DNA of 64,000 nucleotides. Origin: Cynocephalus volans. Its lineage: Eukaryota; Chordata; Mammalia; Dermoptera; Cynocephalidae. Positions within the stretch are counted from its first letter, which is position 1; every line of letters begins with the position of its first letter. The notes below the pieces were generated by a model that saw only the letters and a list, made by a program, of their open reading frames with translations, did not search any database and was not told the DNA's origin. Made by a program: the position numbers and the translations under genes. Location of the stretch: positions 78,846,501 to 78,910,500 of the forward strand of contig NC_084466.1 of NCBI RefSeq assembly GCF_027409185.1. Direction: 5' to 3'. Below are positions 32,540 through 44,539 of the stretch, one piece after another.

Positions 32540-35500
32540 TCCCTTCTCATTCTAAAAAAGAAATCTCTCTCCCTTCCCTAATCTTACTATGATGTATTGC
32601 TCTGAGGTGGACAGACATCTGGATACAAAAAAAGGATCAACTCCAAACATTCCAAATCCAAATCTTGGTGTCGGTGTTGGGAAAATGAGTGGATAAGTAA
32701 AAATCCTGGTGTGACTCAGGTGGTTTCCAATTCCTTGATATCAACAAAATTGAAGGATGACATAGTAGAGTTATTAACTGATAGATTACTAAAAATCATT
32801 TTAGATGAAAAAAATCACTGTAATTTTTGGCAAATAACTCAGAAAAATTAAATGGCAAAGTTACAATAATTTTTCCATTCCCATATACTTACTGATGTGC
32901 TATATCAATAAAAATTAAAAGAGCAATAAATAATATTCATCATGATTATATAAAAAATTGTGTAAAGCCCACCAATCTCATTGAGTTGTATTTCCAATAA
33001 AATGCTTTCTTATATTTAATAATTACCAAAAAATCTAACACATAGCTAACATATAACTGTTGTTTTGATCAATTGTGTCTAAATCAACCCAGAATTTTTT
33101 AACATTTAAAGCCTCAGAATCGGCAGAAGTTTTACAAAACATCAGTTTTTAACTTTTAAACCAAGAAGTATGATAGTATTATTAATACAAGACTTTCAAG
33201 AATTCTGGGCATGAGTTTAAGGAGAAAAAGCAATAATTTAAAACTTCTGATTGTTAAAGAGCTCATTCATTTTCAATGAATGATGGTGGATATTAAATCA
33301 CAATGGTATCTAAATTCATCTGGATAGATGAAGAGAGTGATTTAGCAGTTTTATTTAAAATTTTTTCCAATGTACTATAATCACAAGTTCATGACTATTT
33401 GAACTGTCAAAGCATAATTTACAAAATGTTAAAAATATAATTACCATATAAATAGGTATTAAATATCATACAAAGAGATGAGTCAAAGTTTTAATTAACC
33501 CATGAAAGAAGGAACCAGCAGGAGACAAAGTTGTTTAAAAGAAGATGTGAGAAATGGGCAGTTTATGTAGTCGATAAAAGAAAGAATGCTGCAATAAAAT
33601 TGCTAGATTAAAATCAAAACTTGTTAATGTCCTATGGGGCAATAAAACTGTAACCTTTAAGGTTATCTGCTCTAGCAGAGAGAGAAGAAAAATCTACACA
33701 CCATATTATCTTTCTACAAGCTAACCTCTAAATTGACAGACTTGTAAAATGACTGGACCTTAATTAAGTACAGAACTAAATCTAACAAAGTCATAGTCTG
33801 TGAAAGAGTCAGATTATCCTCAATAATCTTAGGAAATGCTCTTAGCAAGAAGTTAAAAGGTTACATAAACCTCTTTTTATTTTACTTATAAATTTTGGTA
33901 ATTCTCCTCAGTAAAACTTATGATGAAACATTTTAAATATCAGCTTTAAGAGGTAAGATGAGAAACATTATTTTTCAAAATTCTTTTTGGGGCTGCAAGA
34001 ACAATAATGCTGATAATGTAAATATGTAATTTATTTTTGGCTATGTTTTAAAGGATTGGGAGAGGTTTTTTGCCCAGTCTGTATTTTCTAAGAATAAGAG
34101 CATAAATAATCACAGCAAAAGTGTCAAACAGAAAATTTAACATATAATCAATTTAATAAATCAAATTTAATATAATCAATCCTATTAGCTAATCCATGGT
34201 TCATATTCAAGTTTTATCAATTGTCCCAATGATGTATTTATCCAAGTAAAGAGCCATGTGTAAATCTGGGGATTGGTCATTTACACAGCAGGCATAAGTA
34301 ACTTGGGTTTCAGAATACTCATCTGTGGTTCACAGAATTCTTGTGTCATAATCTCAAATCTGAGTAAGCAGCTCTCAGCCTAAACCTCCAACACAACATG
34401 TCCAAACAGCTTATTATGGCAAAACTGCTCCCCTTGGTTCAGTAAATGGCATTGACATACCAAAAGGTTACACAAATAATTATACGAATCCAAAGCAAAT
34501 TAAAGCCATAATATGAATACTTTTGTTTTACATTTTAGAATCATTATGTTAACCTATTCGTGTTTATTATTTAATAACGTCTTTAAAATGTTTAAGAAAA
34601 TCAGAGACTTCTGTTCCCAGAAGGTTGACTGGCATCAACCCTACTGCTGATAATAACTAAAAAGAAAAGAATAAGATATTTTAAAATCTGCTTAAACACA
34701 AAAGTGAACTGGAAATAAGTAAAGGATACTCAAGGCAAAAACTAAATGAAGATGGGAACCAAGAAAGTAAATGGCATGGTGAAGGCTGCTTTCATGTTTG
34801 AGGGTTGTGGCCAAACTGGATAAACTTGATTTAAAAAAACTGGATAAAGTTGATTTTAAAAACTTGATAAAAAGTTGGTTGTCATGGCATCCTGAGTGAA
34901 GGGCACAGGAGACAAATCCTGGGGCATGTCCAGGTTTGGAAATCTAACAAAAGATGAACCCCAGTAAATCTGGGACCACAAAGGGGTATACCCTCAGTGT
35001 AAGAGTGAAATAAAAATTCCCCTACCCTCCCCTGTGGACTATAAAGGAAGTTACCTGTCTCATACCTTGGCATAGGGTAGAAGTGGAAAACATTGAACCT
35101 GATCCCAGTAAAAATTCCAACAATTTTTTTTTTTTTATTCCCCAGTCACCAGTACATAGGTCTACCTAGACCTCAGACCTGTGCCTTAACATTTCCCCAC
35201 TTGGTGTGGAATCTCCTCTTTCAGGGGTGATTTCGTCTATGTTCCAACATGACTAGCCATCCTTCTTTCTGCACAGTCATTGCGAGATTCCAGCCCCTCC
35301 GTTTTACGTGAAAGTGATACCTCCAGGTAATGGTTCTGTGATGCGCGGTGTTTTCCTGACTTGTATTTTCCCCTCTCACTGTCCACTACTGTGGAGCTGA
35401 CCTTCTACATCTCCACAGGCCTGTTTCACCTGATGTCGGACACCACATTGCACACATAAGCTTGTCCATTTCTTCAAAAATACATTTGGTTCCCTGTTCC

Positions 35501-36360
35501 CTCAAAGTGCAAAAAATAGGACTTAACACAGGATAATTTGAAAACAGTTACATTATCTTCCTCTTTAAAAGCTCCAGTTTCTCCTCCCAGGGAGATTGCA
35601 GTCTTGCAGTGAGGGTGTGTCATTCACCGCACATGATATAAAAGCAGAACTGGATTAATTTGTGCTTTGCTGATCATTTCTGTTTAAATCAGAACCCATT
35701 TCTCACTCTCTCGGGGAATCGCTTTTGGATTCATCTCTTGGAATAGAATCCTCCTTGAAAGTAGCAATGAACTCAGTTTTTGCAAGGGCTTCTAAAACTG
35801 TTTGTTGGAACCTTATAGAAATATGGCCATGAGTCCATTGGTAAAGTTGTTCCCCTACATTTGGTTCCTAAAGGGTCACTGTGGAAATTTTCTAAATTAG
35901 CAGATGCTGAGCATCCTAAGTATAAATCCAAAGATACTATTATTGGAAAGTACCAGCATGGATGAAGGAGGTTGGCTTCCAACTCCACCATCAAGCAGTT
36001 CATGCCTCAAGTCATTTTCTGGTGAGTTATTCTGCCTTCTGGGATGAAGTGTGAGAACACCCAGAGGTGATAATCATGTGTAAACAGACATGTTGATGAA
36101 CTGTTACAGAAATGTTAGTAGGCTCTAGTCTGTGGGTTCTAAATCTTCTACGCTTTAACATGGAAAAATGTGCACAGCCACTAAAAAGAGTTCTAGGACA
36201 GTGCTGATTGCATTCAAGTTGTACATAAATGCGTGTAGAATTGATTTGTCAGAGAAAGCAATGGTCACACATATAGCATGATCATACGTGTAGCCCAAAG
36301 CAGTACTTAACAGAAGCATAGCCCAGTAAATTTTACTTCCCGCCAGATAAAACAGAGCCT
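32540..36360. other. Gene-free stretch, AT-rich, mostly unassigned
   Basis: 32540-34600 is AT-rich, with no recognisable feature. 34600-35060 contains phrases that may come from an old L1 5' region (acttctgttcccagaaggtt), not confirmed. 35560-35760 has a TATA-like gatataaaagcag followed by a pyrimidine-rich block and could be an LTR remnant. No gene was identified. Confidence 0.45.
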
Positions 36361-36362
36361 GG

Positions 36363-36855
36363 GATGGTGTGGTGGGCAGAAAAGTGGGCCCCAGAATGTC
36401 CACGTCCTAATCTCCAGAACCTGTGACTATGTTACCTTACATGGTAGAAGAGACTCTGCAGATGTGATTAAATTGAAGATCCGGAGATGCAGAGATTTTC
36501 CTGGATTATTCAGCTCGGCTCAATGTAATCACAAGGTACTTTATAAGAGGGAGGCAAGAGTGTCAAAGTTAGAGAGAGGTTCAAAGATGCTACACTGCTG
36601 GCTTCAAGGATGGAGAAAGGAGGCAGGAGCCAAGAAATGTGGGTGGCCTCTAGAAGCTGGAAAAGGCAAGGAAACAGATTCTCCCCCTGGGTCCTCCAGA
36701 AGGAAATCAGCCCTGTGGATGAATACCTTGATTTTCAGCCTAATAAGACACATTTCAGACATCTGAGTTTCAGAAATGTAAGATCATAGATTTGTGCTGT
36801 GTTAAGCCACCAAATTGTGATAATATCACAGCAGCAATAGGAAACTAATATGGAT
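36363..36855 (+). mobile_element. MLT1-type LTR (ERVL-MaLR)
   Basis: Characteristic MLT1 order: gtgggccccagaatgtccac, cctaatctccagaacctgtg, gcagatgtgattaaattgaa, later ttgtgctgtgttaagccacc and a final ggaaactaatatgg. It is close to full LTR length (about 490 bp). Function in the host: none known. Confidence 0.88.
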
Positions 36856-37449
36856 GGCATTTGGAAATCTCTGGCCAGGTGAAAAGTTTCCATGTTCTGT
36901 CTCACATTCTCCCCAGTCGGAAGTTGAAATTTGGGTATATTCCTTAGAGATGTAAAGTGCCCAGAAGGTCTGAGTATATGTTTTAAAACATTATGTTTTT
37001 GGATAGTTTTATGATTCTGCTGCCTAATGTGAAAAGGAAATCTAAATTTTCAAGCAGTCCCTTGGGTCTTTGGAAAAGTCATCAGTTAAAGCAATGCCTA
37101 GTATACCTCTTCCATAGCAAAAGAGCAGGCAACTTTATAAGCAAATATTTGTATCTGTGTTAGAACCAGAAGCTCAAGTTCAATCTTGCCCAGGCATATC
37201 TCATGCCCAATTTTTAAGATTTCTTGTTGAAAACTTTACTAAATCCCCTCTGCTTGGAAAACTTAGAAATGGTCTTTGTCCTTTATTTCTGTTTTAAAAT
37301 TTTTCAATAATAAGAGCTATCTACTAGTAGCACACAGATTACAATTATATATGCGATGCTATCAATAATTTTTTGTTTGACTAAGGAAATTTATCAGTAT
37401 TTGGAAGATTAGGAGAAAAATGGCATGAACAATTTTTAAAGACGATGCA

Positions 37450-37690
37450 TAGCTTTAAGGTACCTATTTTGATTTATTATATCATTTAATTCATTTATTC
37501 TTCAGAACAACCCTAAAAGGCAGGAACTATTATCATACCTATTTTACAGAAGAGAAAACTGAGGTGTAGAGATGATAATAACTTATCCAATGTCCCATAG
37601 TGGTTGTAAAACCAGGATTAAAATCTGGGTATTATGACTCCAGCACTCTCATATTTTAGCTGCCATGTTTACCAAGCCACGTTTGTCAAA
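37450..37690 (-). mobile_element. MIR SINE
   Basis: Reverse MIR blocks on the plus strand: ttattcttcagaacaaccct, attattatcatacctatttt acagaagagaaaactgaggt, and an end like attatgactccagcactctc. Confidence 0.85.
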
Positions 37691-40600
37691 TCTGAATAAT
37701 AGAAGGCCTTTTCCCAAACATTGTTCATGGGATATGACCTTCAGCGTAAACTATTTTCATTATAATGTTATTTAAGCATGTACAAACGTAAGACTGATTG
37801 TACGCTCCTTATGTTATGGCTCTTACGGAACTATAAAAGCAAAACTAATTTACAAAGTAAATACAAACAGCATTCCTAAGCCAATAAATTTAATTACAAC
37901 ATTAATTTAATGTGATTTTTTTTTGTTGTTCTAAAATTAAATTGCTAGTGTTAGGTTTAATAGTAAAAAAAAAATAGAGAACTTCAGATCTGGCTCTTTT
38001 CGTGCATTCTGACTTCAATAATGCTATTGCCTAAGATTCTTGTTCACGTAGGTATGTTATACAAATGTTATTAATAACCTCAAGACTTTGAACAATAGGG
38101 TCCTGACAGACACCAATGACTGTCCCATGATGCTGGCTGGAAATCACAAGCAGAGGCAGCAGATCCATTAAGTCCTTCCCTGTTCTCTCGGCATCCCAGG
38201 GAGACGCGTGCTTGAGGGGCACACCACCGCATGCATTAGCACCACGAGGCTGTGCTCCAGCAGACGGAGGTTGTCCACCCCACATCCCCTACCCCCATCA
38301 GTTGCTCTCCCTTTATGCATGATGAGCACTGCCTTGCAAGCAGGGGGCAGGCTGGGCTTGTGTGCCAGGAGCACAGGGGAGCAGCACAGAGGGAACAGCA
38401 CTGACAGCATCCTGTTGAAGGCTGAGTATACACACAGTCCATCCTGCTGAAGGGAGAGAAGACCCTGGTCCCAACTAAGTCACTGATCTTTCTGCTGGGG
38501 GGACAGCGTCCCAGCAGCAAACAGATCTCACATGCAGATTGGATAATTAAGCAGTTTTAGAAAGGGACTATCTACAAAGGAGTGGGCAGGGTTTAGGGAA
38601 AACCACCAAGAATCTTGCAGTATACCTCACCACTAGCAATGTGGTGTTTAACACCCAGGGCCTGAAGGGGACAGGGGAGGGAGCTCTTCCGGGACCACAT
38701 AAAGAGGAGCTATATGGGAAAGGCTCCCCAGCAGGAGCAGAAGCCTTTAACAGGTGGCAACACCAACCCATGATGGCCTAGCAGGGAGGAGCCAGAGGTA
38801 AGACATTTCACTCCCCACCTACTTCCCAATCTCTACTGGCTAAACCCAGCTGGAAGCCAGAGAGTCAATGAGCCGCCCAGAACACGAAGAAAGGTGGAGA
38901 GCAGATCTGAGGGGCAAACAGAAAATGTCTAGCACACCTGGCAACCTGGAGAGAGCCTTTGGGATCATTGTCCAGACAATCCCATTTGTCTGTCCACAAA
39001 CATCTTGTTTGCTGGTTCATGATAAGTAAATGTCTTAGGTAACCCAAACCATGCTAATAGTACCATAGGACAACACTGTTACAGCAATTTGGTCTTTTGA
39101 AGACAAAGTTAGCGTTGTGGCATTATTGAAATCTACTTTAAATGGATATCTAATTCAATTACTGCTGGGATTAGGATCTGGAAAATATCTGATGTTCATT
39201 TGCAATCTTTCAGATAATGAAAAAAATTCAGACTCATCAGAAAACAGTAATAAGGGAAATGGCTTATTCAGTCCGTTTTGAACAGTTCCACTCTGTCTTC
39301 TATGCAAAGCCTATGTTCATAGTGTGCCATGACATTTGGCCTCCGCTATACACAGAAGCATCTTCCGTGAATCAGGTCTATCTCTATTCTTTTCTGACTA
39401 AACAATGACAAAGCAGCCCCTTATTGGCCCCAAAGTGTTATTTTCATATCAAATCAAGCCTTTAATTGATTAAATAACTTTTTGTGAAAACGATTTTCAT
39501 TGGTTGTCTCTGAAAAAGGAAGTTTTTGTAGTTGGTGAGAGATTGTGGTGATGGTTTTCATTTTGGCATTGGTGATTGCTTGCTACCAACTCAGTCAGAC
39601 ACAAAGATTATAGTTATAACGGGTCATCTAAATGCTTGGATTAACTTTCATCATATTATCTAACTAAAGGAAAGATGGAAATTTAAAACTTATCACAGAG
39701 AACTCTCAAACTCCCAAGAATATGCTCAGAGATCTGTAAACCAGGTTAAGGATACTCCTAGCAAGTTCTTGACCGCTGTGGACATCTATGCTTTTTTAGG
39801 AAACGTGTCTGGAGAAGTAGAGCTTCTCAGGAAGCTCTTTCCTTGCCTGCTTCACACGGTGGTGGACACGTTTCTTCCTGCAGCCTGTCTCCCTTCCACC
39901 CAACTCGCTGCGGCGGCCACAGTGCCTTGGTTTGGGGGAGCTAAATGGGTATTTGTATTTGATAGTACAGGATCCAAGGCTCTTTTTGTCCATCTTTTTG
40001 CTCAGCTAAAATGTGAAGAGCTCCAGGGACTCAGTCCTTCATTTATCCCCTCTTCAAACGGTTCTATGGGTTGGGATATCATGAGGGCCAATGGTAACAA
40101 TACGAATGTACAAATCTTACCCAACCCAAGGCAGAATGAAGTTGCCAGAGATGAAAGGCAGAATTCCTTCCAGATTAAAACAGATAATTCACCTTCTGAT
40201 AACCAAGGTATCTAGAGTGTGTAAAGACCAAAGGGAAAAATCATCTGACAAGCCTGCAGCTCATGGAGGGTGCTGGCTGGCCCTGTGGAGATGCACGACA
40301 GAGGGAGGGACAAGGTCTGCATGCAAAGGAGACCAGAGCTGTAAGAGTGGGCAACAGCTTTGAAGGGGACCGATGGACAGCAAATCGTCTTCTCTGCCCT
40401 GTTGGCTTGTCACATCACATGACAGTTATAAAACTTGAAGGAGCCTAACAGCTGACGAAGGACAGGGAGCAGCTGGTCTGCCCAGGGTAGGTAAGGGAGA
40501 AGTAAGAACAGGATCTTTTCATGCCCGTGTTTCCCTGCTGGGCCATGGCCAATGGGTCACACCCACAATAGGCCATGGCTAGGTGCAAAGAACAATAAAA

Positions 40601-40950
40601 AAACAAGTTCTTCCACACTTACTCTTGAAAAGTAGAATATAAATTGCCTCTTTAAATTCAGTATAGAATGTCCTCAGAATCTGGAAATTGGGCAAGTCTT
40701 TAGATTACATATTGACAAAAACAATTACATCAGCTAAAAAGTTAAAGTACAGAGAGGAGAGAGCACCTCACAGTAGGAGAGCCAACGCGGTCAGTCCCGT
40801 GTTGACTGCTCTTGGCTGACTTACAGGTTAATGCTCTTTAACAAGTATTCAGTGAGTACAGGATCTCTGTAAAAGGCACAAAAATGAGTAAGCTGGAGTC
40901 CCTTCATTTGGGGACCCTCCAGTGTAATAAATCAATAACTAGATTTAAAT
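37691..40950. other. Gene-free stretch with one GC-richer block of likely transposon origin
   Basis: 37691-38030 and 39050-39770 are AT-rich with nothing recognised. 38030-38950 is GC-richer and contains phrases I associate with an ERV-type repeat (gattggataattaagcagttttagaaaggg near 38539, taacaggtggcaacaccaac near 38749), but I cannot name the family. A 148-codon plus-strand frame at 39769-40215 has no recognisable domain. No splice-bounded exon was identified. Confidence 0.4.
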
Positions 40951-40959
40951 CAAAATGAA

Positions 40960-41745
40960 AATGAAACATACAAGAAGATAAAGGCTCCCATGAAGAATAT
41001 TATAAAATATGAAAGTTCTATGAGACTGCTGGTGGGATAACTTCATATGTTGTTAGAGTGCTCTTTGGTGATTCATAGTAAATGCACTGAAATGTTTATA
41101 CTGTAGTGTTGTATCAAGTATTTCACAAGTAGGAATTTAGCCTAAAAAGATAATCTTGAATATGTATCAAGATTTAGCTACTAGGATGTACATAGCAGCA
41201 CTGTGTGCATGTGTGTATATACTTCAAAATAGAATCAAAAGATAAAACAAATCTTTACATGAACTTTTTGAAATACCCTCGAGTATGTGTGTATATACAT
41301 ATATATATATACACATACACAGGGGGTGGGGAGATGGGAGATGCGAGATGGAAGATACCAGATGGATTAATCTCTAGGAGCTGGATTTCAGATGGCTTTT
41401 ATTATTTTCCTTTCATTTTGTTTAAAGTAAGATTTTTAATAAGAAAAATGTTAAAGTTCTGTTGTCCACCTACCTGGTAAGATGAACATGACTAATCTAA
41501 CTGAAAATTATTGCCTTAATGCCTAGATATTTCTCTTGCTTCAATCTAATCTCTTATAAAAATTAATTTAAAATGTGAAAACAGCAAATAACCAACATAA
41601 CCATACAATGAAATACAATGTGAGGATTTTGTTATAGAATATTTAACAACATGGAAGATGCCCATGATATATGAAGTGAAAAAAGCAAGTTGCAAAGGGT
41701 TTGGAAAGTGTGATCCTAGAGCATTCCAGACACACTGGCTTTTTT
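40960..41745 (+). mobile_element. Old LINE-1 3' end fragments
   Basis: Diverged L1M-like pieces: ctgctggtgggataacttca near 41027 and aacatggaagatgcccatga near 41648, with gtgaaaaaagcaagttgcaa. An AT microsatellite lies at about 41295-41312 and an unassigned segment lies between. No reading frame remains. Confidence 0.6.
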
Positions 41746-41761
41746 TCAGTTTATCCATGAA

Positions 41762-42058
41762 GCCATAATGCCTCCCCCAAAGGGCCTTTACACATGCTGT
41801 TTCTTCTTCCTAGAATGCTCCCTCTAACCCCTTCGCTTAGTTAACTGATTTTTAAGTTTCAAATTAACACCCAACTCCCTCTCAGCACTTATCAAAGTTT
41901 ATAACTATTTTTATTAATAGTAGTAGTTTTTTATTACTATATATGCTCTAGATTATAAATTCAACAAAGACAGAGCATGTGTCTTCTTTTGCTCATTATT
42001 TCACCTCCAGAACCTGGAACATAGAAGGCACTTAGTAAATAGTTAGTGAGTAAGCCAA
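41762..42058 (+). mobile_element. L2 LINE 3' end
   Basis: Shows the L2 order: gggcctttacacatgctgtt, ttcctagaatgctccctcta, later gctctagattataaattcaa, and the tail cagaacctggaacatagaag gcacttagtaaatagttag. Confidence 0.8.
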
Positions 42059-42699
42059 ATTAATATTTGCATCCATAAAAAAGGTTGTCTTAAAATTGTC
42101 TTACTACAGAGTTTTCCTGTTTCTGAACCCATGAATGAAAGTCAAATATATTTCAAATTGATTAAACTCAATATGACAAAATTTTCCAGATTAATAGAGC
42201 AGATGATTCATTGTAATTAGAGAACCTTGAAGTCTTGAAATAAGTCTTTTGATTATAGAGTACAGGTATGGAAATAGTAGCTGCAGGGAATATTTAATAA
42301 TGCAACGCAGGTCCTATATTTAGACAGTAGGATCATAACATTTTAAATTTCAAACCACTTCATTTGATTACAAAACTGAAGCCCAAAGGCACAAAGTGAA
42401 TTGCCCAAGATTGCGTGGTGAGGGTGGCACTAGGACTTTTAATCCAGTGTTCATTCCTCCTCAATATAAAGGAGCAGAATAACTTCCAATCCAAGTGTGG
42501 AATTAGGACAAACCCAGAGGAAGAATAAAACAGAAAGATAAAACAATGTGGAAGAAATACTAGATTTAGTAACGTCTGGGAATGTCCCGTAGACTGGTGT
42601 GCAAACAAGCCCAGAATGCCACAAAGCAGGTCTTTATCTTAACTTCTTCTCTGAGTGGGTTTTTTTTTTTCTTTTTTAAAGAAAATTTGTGGGGTTTTT

Positions 42700-42820
42700 T
42701 TTCCTGATGTGGGGTGATTTGGGTGGCACTACTGAGTACCCAGTGCCTTTTACAATGTCTAACACGGAGCCTGGCACAATGGAGTAGCTCAAAGTGAATT
42801 TGTCAAATGAATGAATGGGC
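42700..42820 (+). mobile_element. Short L2/MIR-type 3' tail
   Basis: Contains cggagcctggcacaatggag and a tgaatgaatgg end, like the tails of L2 or MIR3 elements. Too short to assign firmly. The neighbouring 42340-42440 (caaaactgaagcccaaaggc, cacaaagtgaattgcccaag) may be part of a minus-strand MIR. Confidence 0.4.
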
Positions 42821-42924
42821 ATGTTATCCTTAGATTCCCCCAATTTACTCGCTTGCTAGTGTCTGAAAATAGTACATCAAGGAGAACACTCTTCTCCAGG
42901 CTGATTACTGCCTCCCCCCCCCCC

Positions 42925-43366
42925 GCGACCCCCCACCTCGCCAAATCCACATCTTAGTCCCTGGAACCTGTGAACCTTATCCTATACGGTAAAAGAATTT
43001 TGTGGATGTGATTAAGTAAAGGATCTAGGGACAGGGAGATTACCCACGTGGGCTCTAAATGCAATCACATGTGTGCTTATGAAAGGGACTCAGAGGGAGA
43101 TTTGACCCAGAAGAGAAGTCAATGTGACCACAAAGGCAGAAATTGGAGTAAGATGGTCACAAACCAAGGAATGCTACAACTGAGGCAAGAAATGGACGCT
43201 CCCCTAGAGCTTCTGGAGGAATATTGCCCTTCCAACACCTTGATTTCAGCCCAGTATACTGATTTCAGATTTCTGGCCTCCAGAACTGTAAAAGAATAAA
43301 TTTCTGTTGTTTTTAAGCCACCAAGTTTGTGGTAATTTGTTACAGCAGCCACAAGTACAAATTTTG
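42925..43366 (+). mobile_element. MLT1-type LTR, 5' LTR of a MaLR element
   Basis: Contains catcttagtccctggaacct, tttgtggatgtgattaagta, and an end ctggcctccagaactgtaaa agaataaatttctgttgttt ttaagccaccaagtttgtgg, the standard MLT1 3' end with its polyadenylation signal. It is directly followed by MaLR internal sequence. A run of C at about 42907-42918 precedes it. Confidence 0.88.
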
Positions 43367-44340
43367 TAACTGGGCAGTGAGGTGCTACTGTGATGAATGC
43401 CTAGAAATGTGGAAGTGGCTTTAAAATTGAGTAATGAGTAGAAGCTGAAAAAATTTGGAGGCGCGTGATAGAAAAAGCCTACATTGATTTAAACAGACTG
43501 TTGGTAGAAATGGACAATAATGGTGCTGCTGGGGAGGGTGCAGGAAAAGTGAGGAGCATAGGAGAGAAAGCCTTATCATCTTAAAGAATATAAATGTCAT
43601 CATAAACAATACTGACAGAAATTTAAAACTTAAAGTCCCCCCGGTGAGAGCTCAAAAGAAAATGAAGAGAATGTTTTTGGAAACTGGAGGAAAGAAGATC
43701 GTAATGGAAGAAAGTTGAGCTCAATTGTCCTATAGTTATGTGGAGAGCAGAACTTGTAAGCAATAAATTTGGATATTTGGTGAGATTTCCAAGCAAAGTA
43801 TTGAAGGTTTTTTCTTGTGGAGTATAGCAAAATTTAAAAGGAAAGATAAAATGAGAGAAAAGCTGTTCAGCAAAAAGGAGCCTGGACTTGACAATTTGCA
43901 AAATTCTCAGCCAACCCAGATTATAAAAGATGCTAAAATTAGGAGATTCACTATTAGGAAAGCATTCTTTGAGGAGAAAGCCAAGGATATAGCTAGACAA
44001 TCATTGCCTACTGCCTTGAGACGATCAAGAGGTCAGAGTATTCCCTCACAAAAAGGGTTCCTTGAAGGGATTAAGTGTATGTCTCATGAATTCCCTCAAG
44101 CATCTCAGCAGAAGCCAGGAATACAAATGATATTATCAGAAAGATCTATGGAACAGACTCTTGTCAAATGGCATGAAGCCCTTGACATACACAGGAAACT
44201 TGCAAGGTTTTTGAGATTGCTGTATAAGCAGAAACACTGTCACCTTGGACCAAAAGGGATAGAAACAGAACAAAATGAAAGAAGGCTGTTAGACTCTCAA
44301 AATTCTACAGGCAGGAAACAAAATAACTTCACCTAGCTTG
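43367..44340 (+). mobile_element. MaLR internal sequence (non-coding retroviral remnant)
   Basis: Follows the MLT1 LTR in the same orientation. It shows phrases of the MLT/THE1 internal region: tgtttttggaaactggagga aagaagatcgtaatgg, ttggatatttggtgagattt ccaagcaaagtattgaag, and agcaaaaaggagcctggact tg. The 173-codon frame at 43815-44336 lies in it and is probably a decayed gag-like remnant or chance; no zinc knuckle or other domain is seen. Confidence 0.75.
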
Positions 44341-44539
44341 TGATATGTTTTTAAAGCAGCCACAGGAGGCAGCCCCTGCCAACAGTCAACAAGAGCAGGG
44401 GAACCCCAGAAGCTGAGGGCAGCCTTCCCCAGGCTCAGTCAATCAGCATCAATGAAGCAATTTGGCTTAGCTCAACCACAGGCCTCAAGTGCTGGTCCCC
44501 ACAGAAAGTTCCCCCATTTTAGAAGCAAGCAAAGGACAA

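Noticed and set aside
39769..40215. A 148-codon plus-strand frame
   Set aside because: No domain, no similarity I recognise, no flanking splice signals; kept only as part of an unassigned stretch.
43815..44336. A 173-codon plus-strand frame as a possible host gene
   Set aside because: It lies inside MaLR internal sequence directly after its LTR; no domain is visible.
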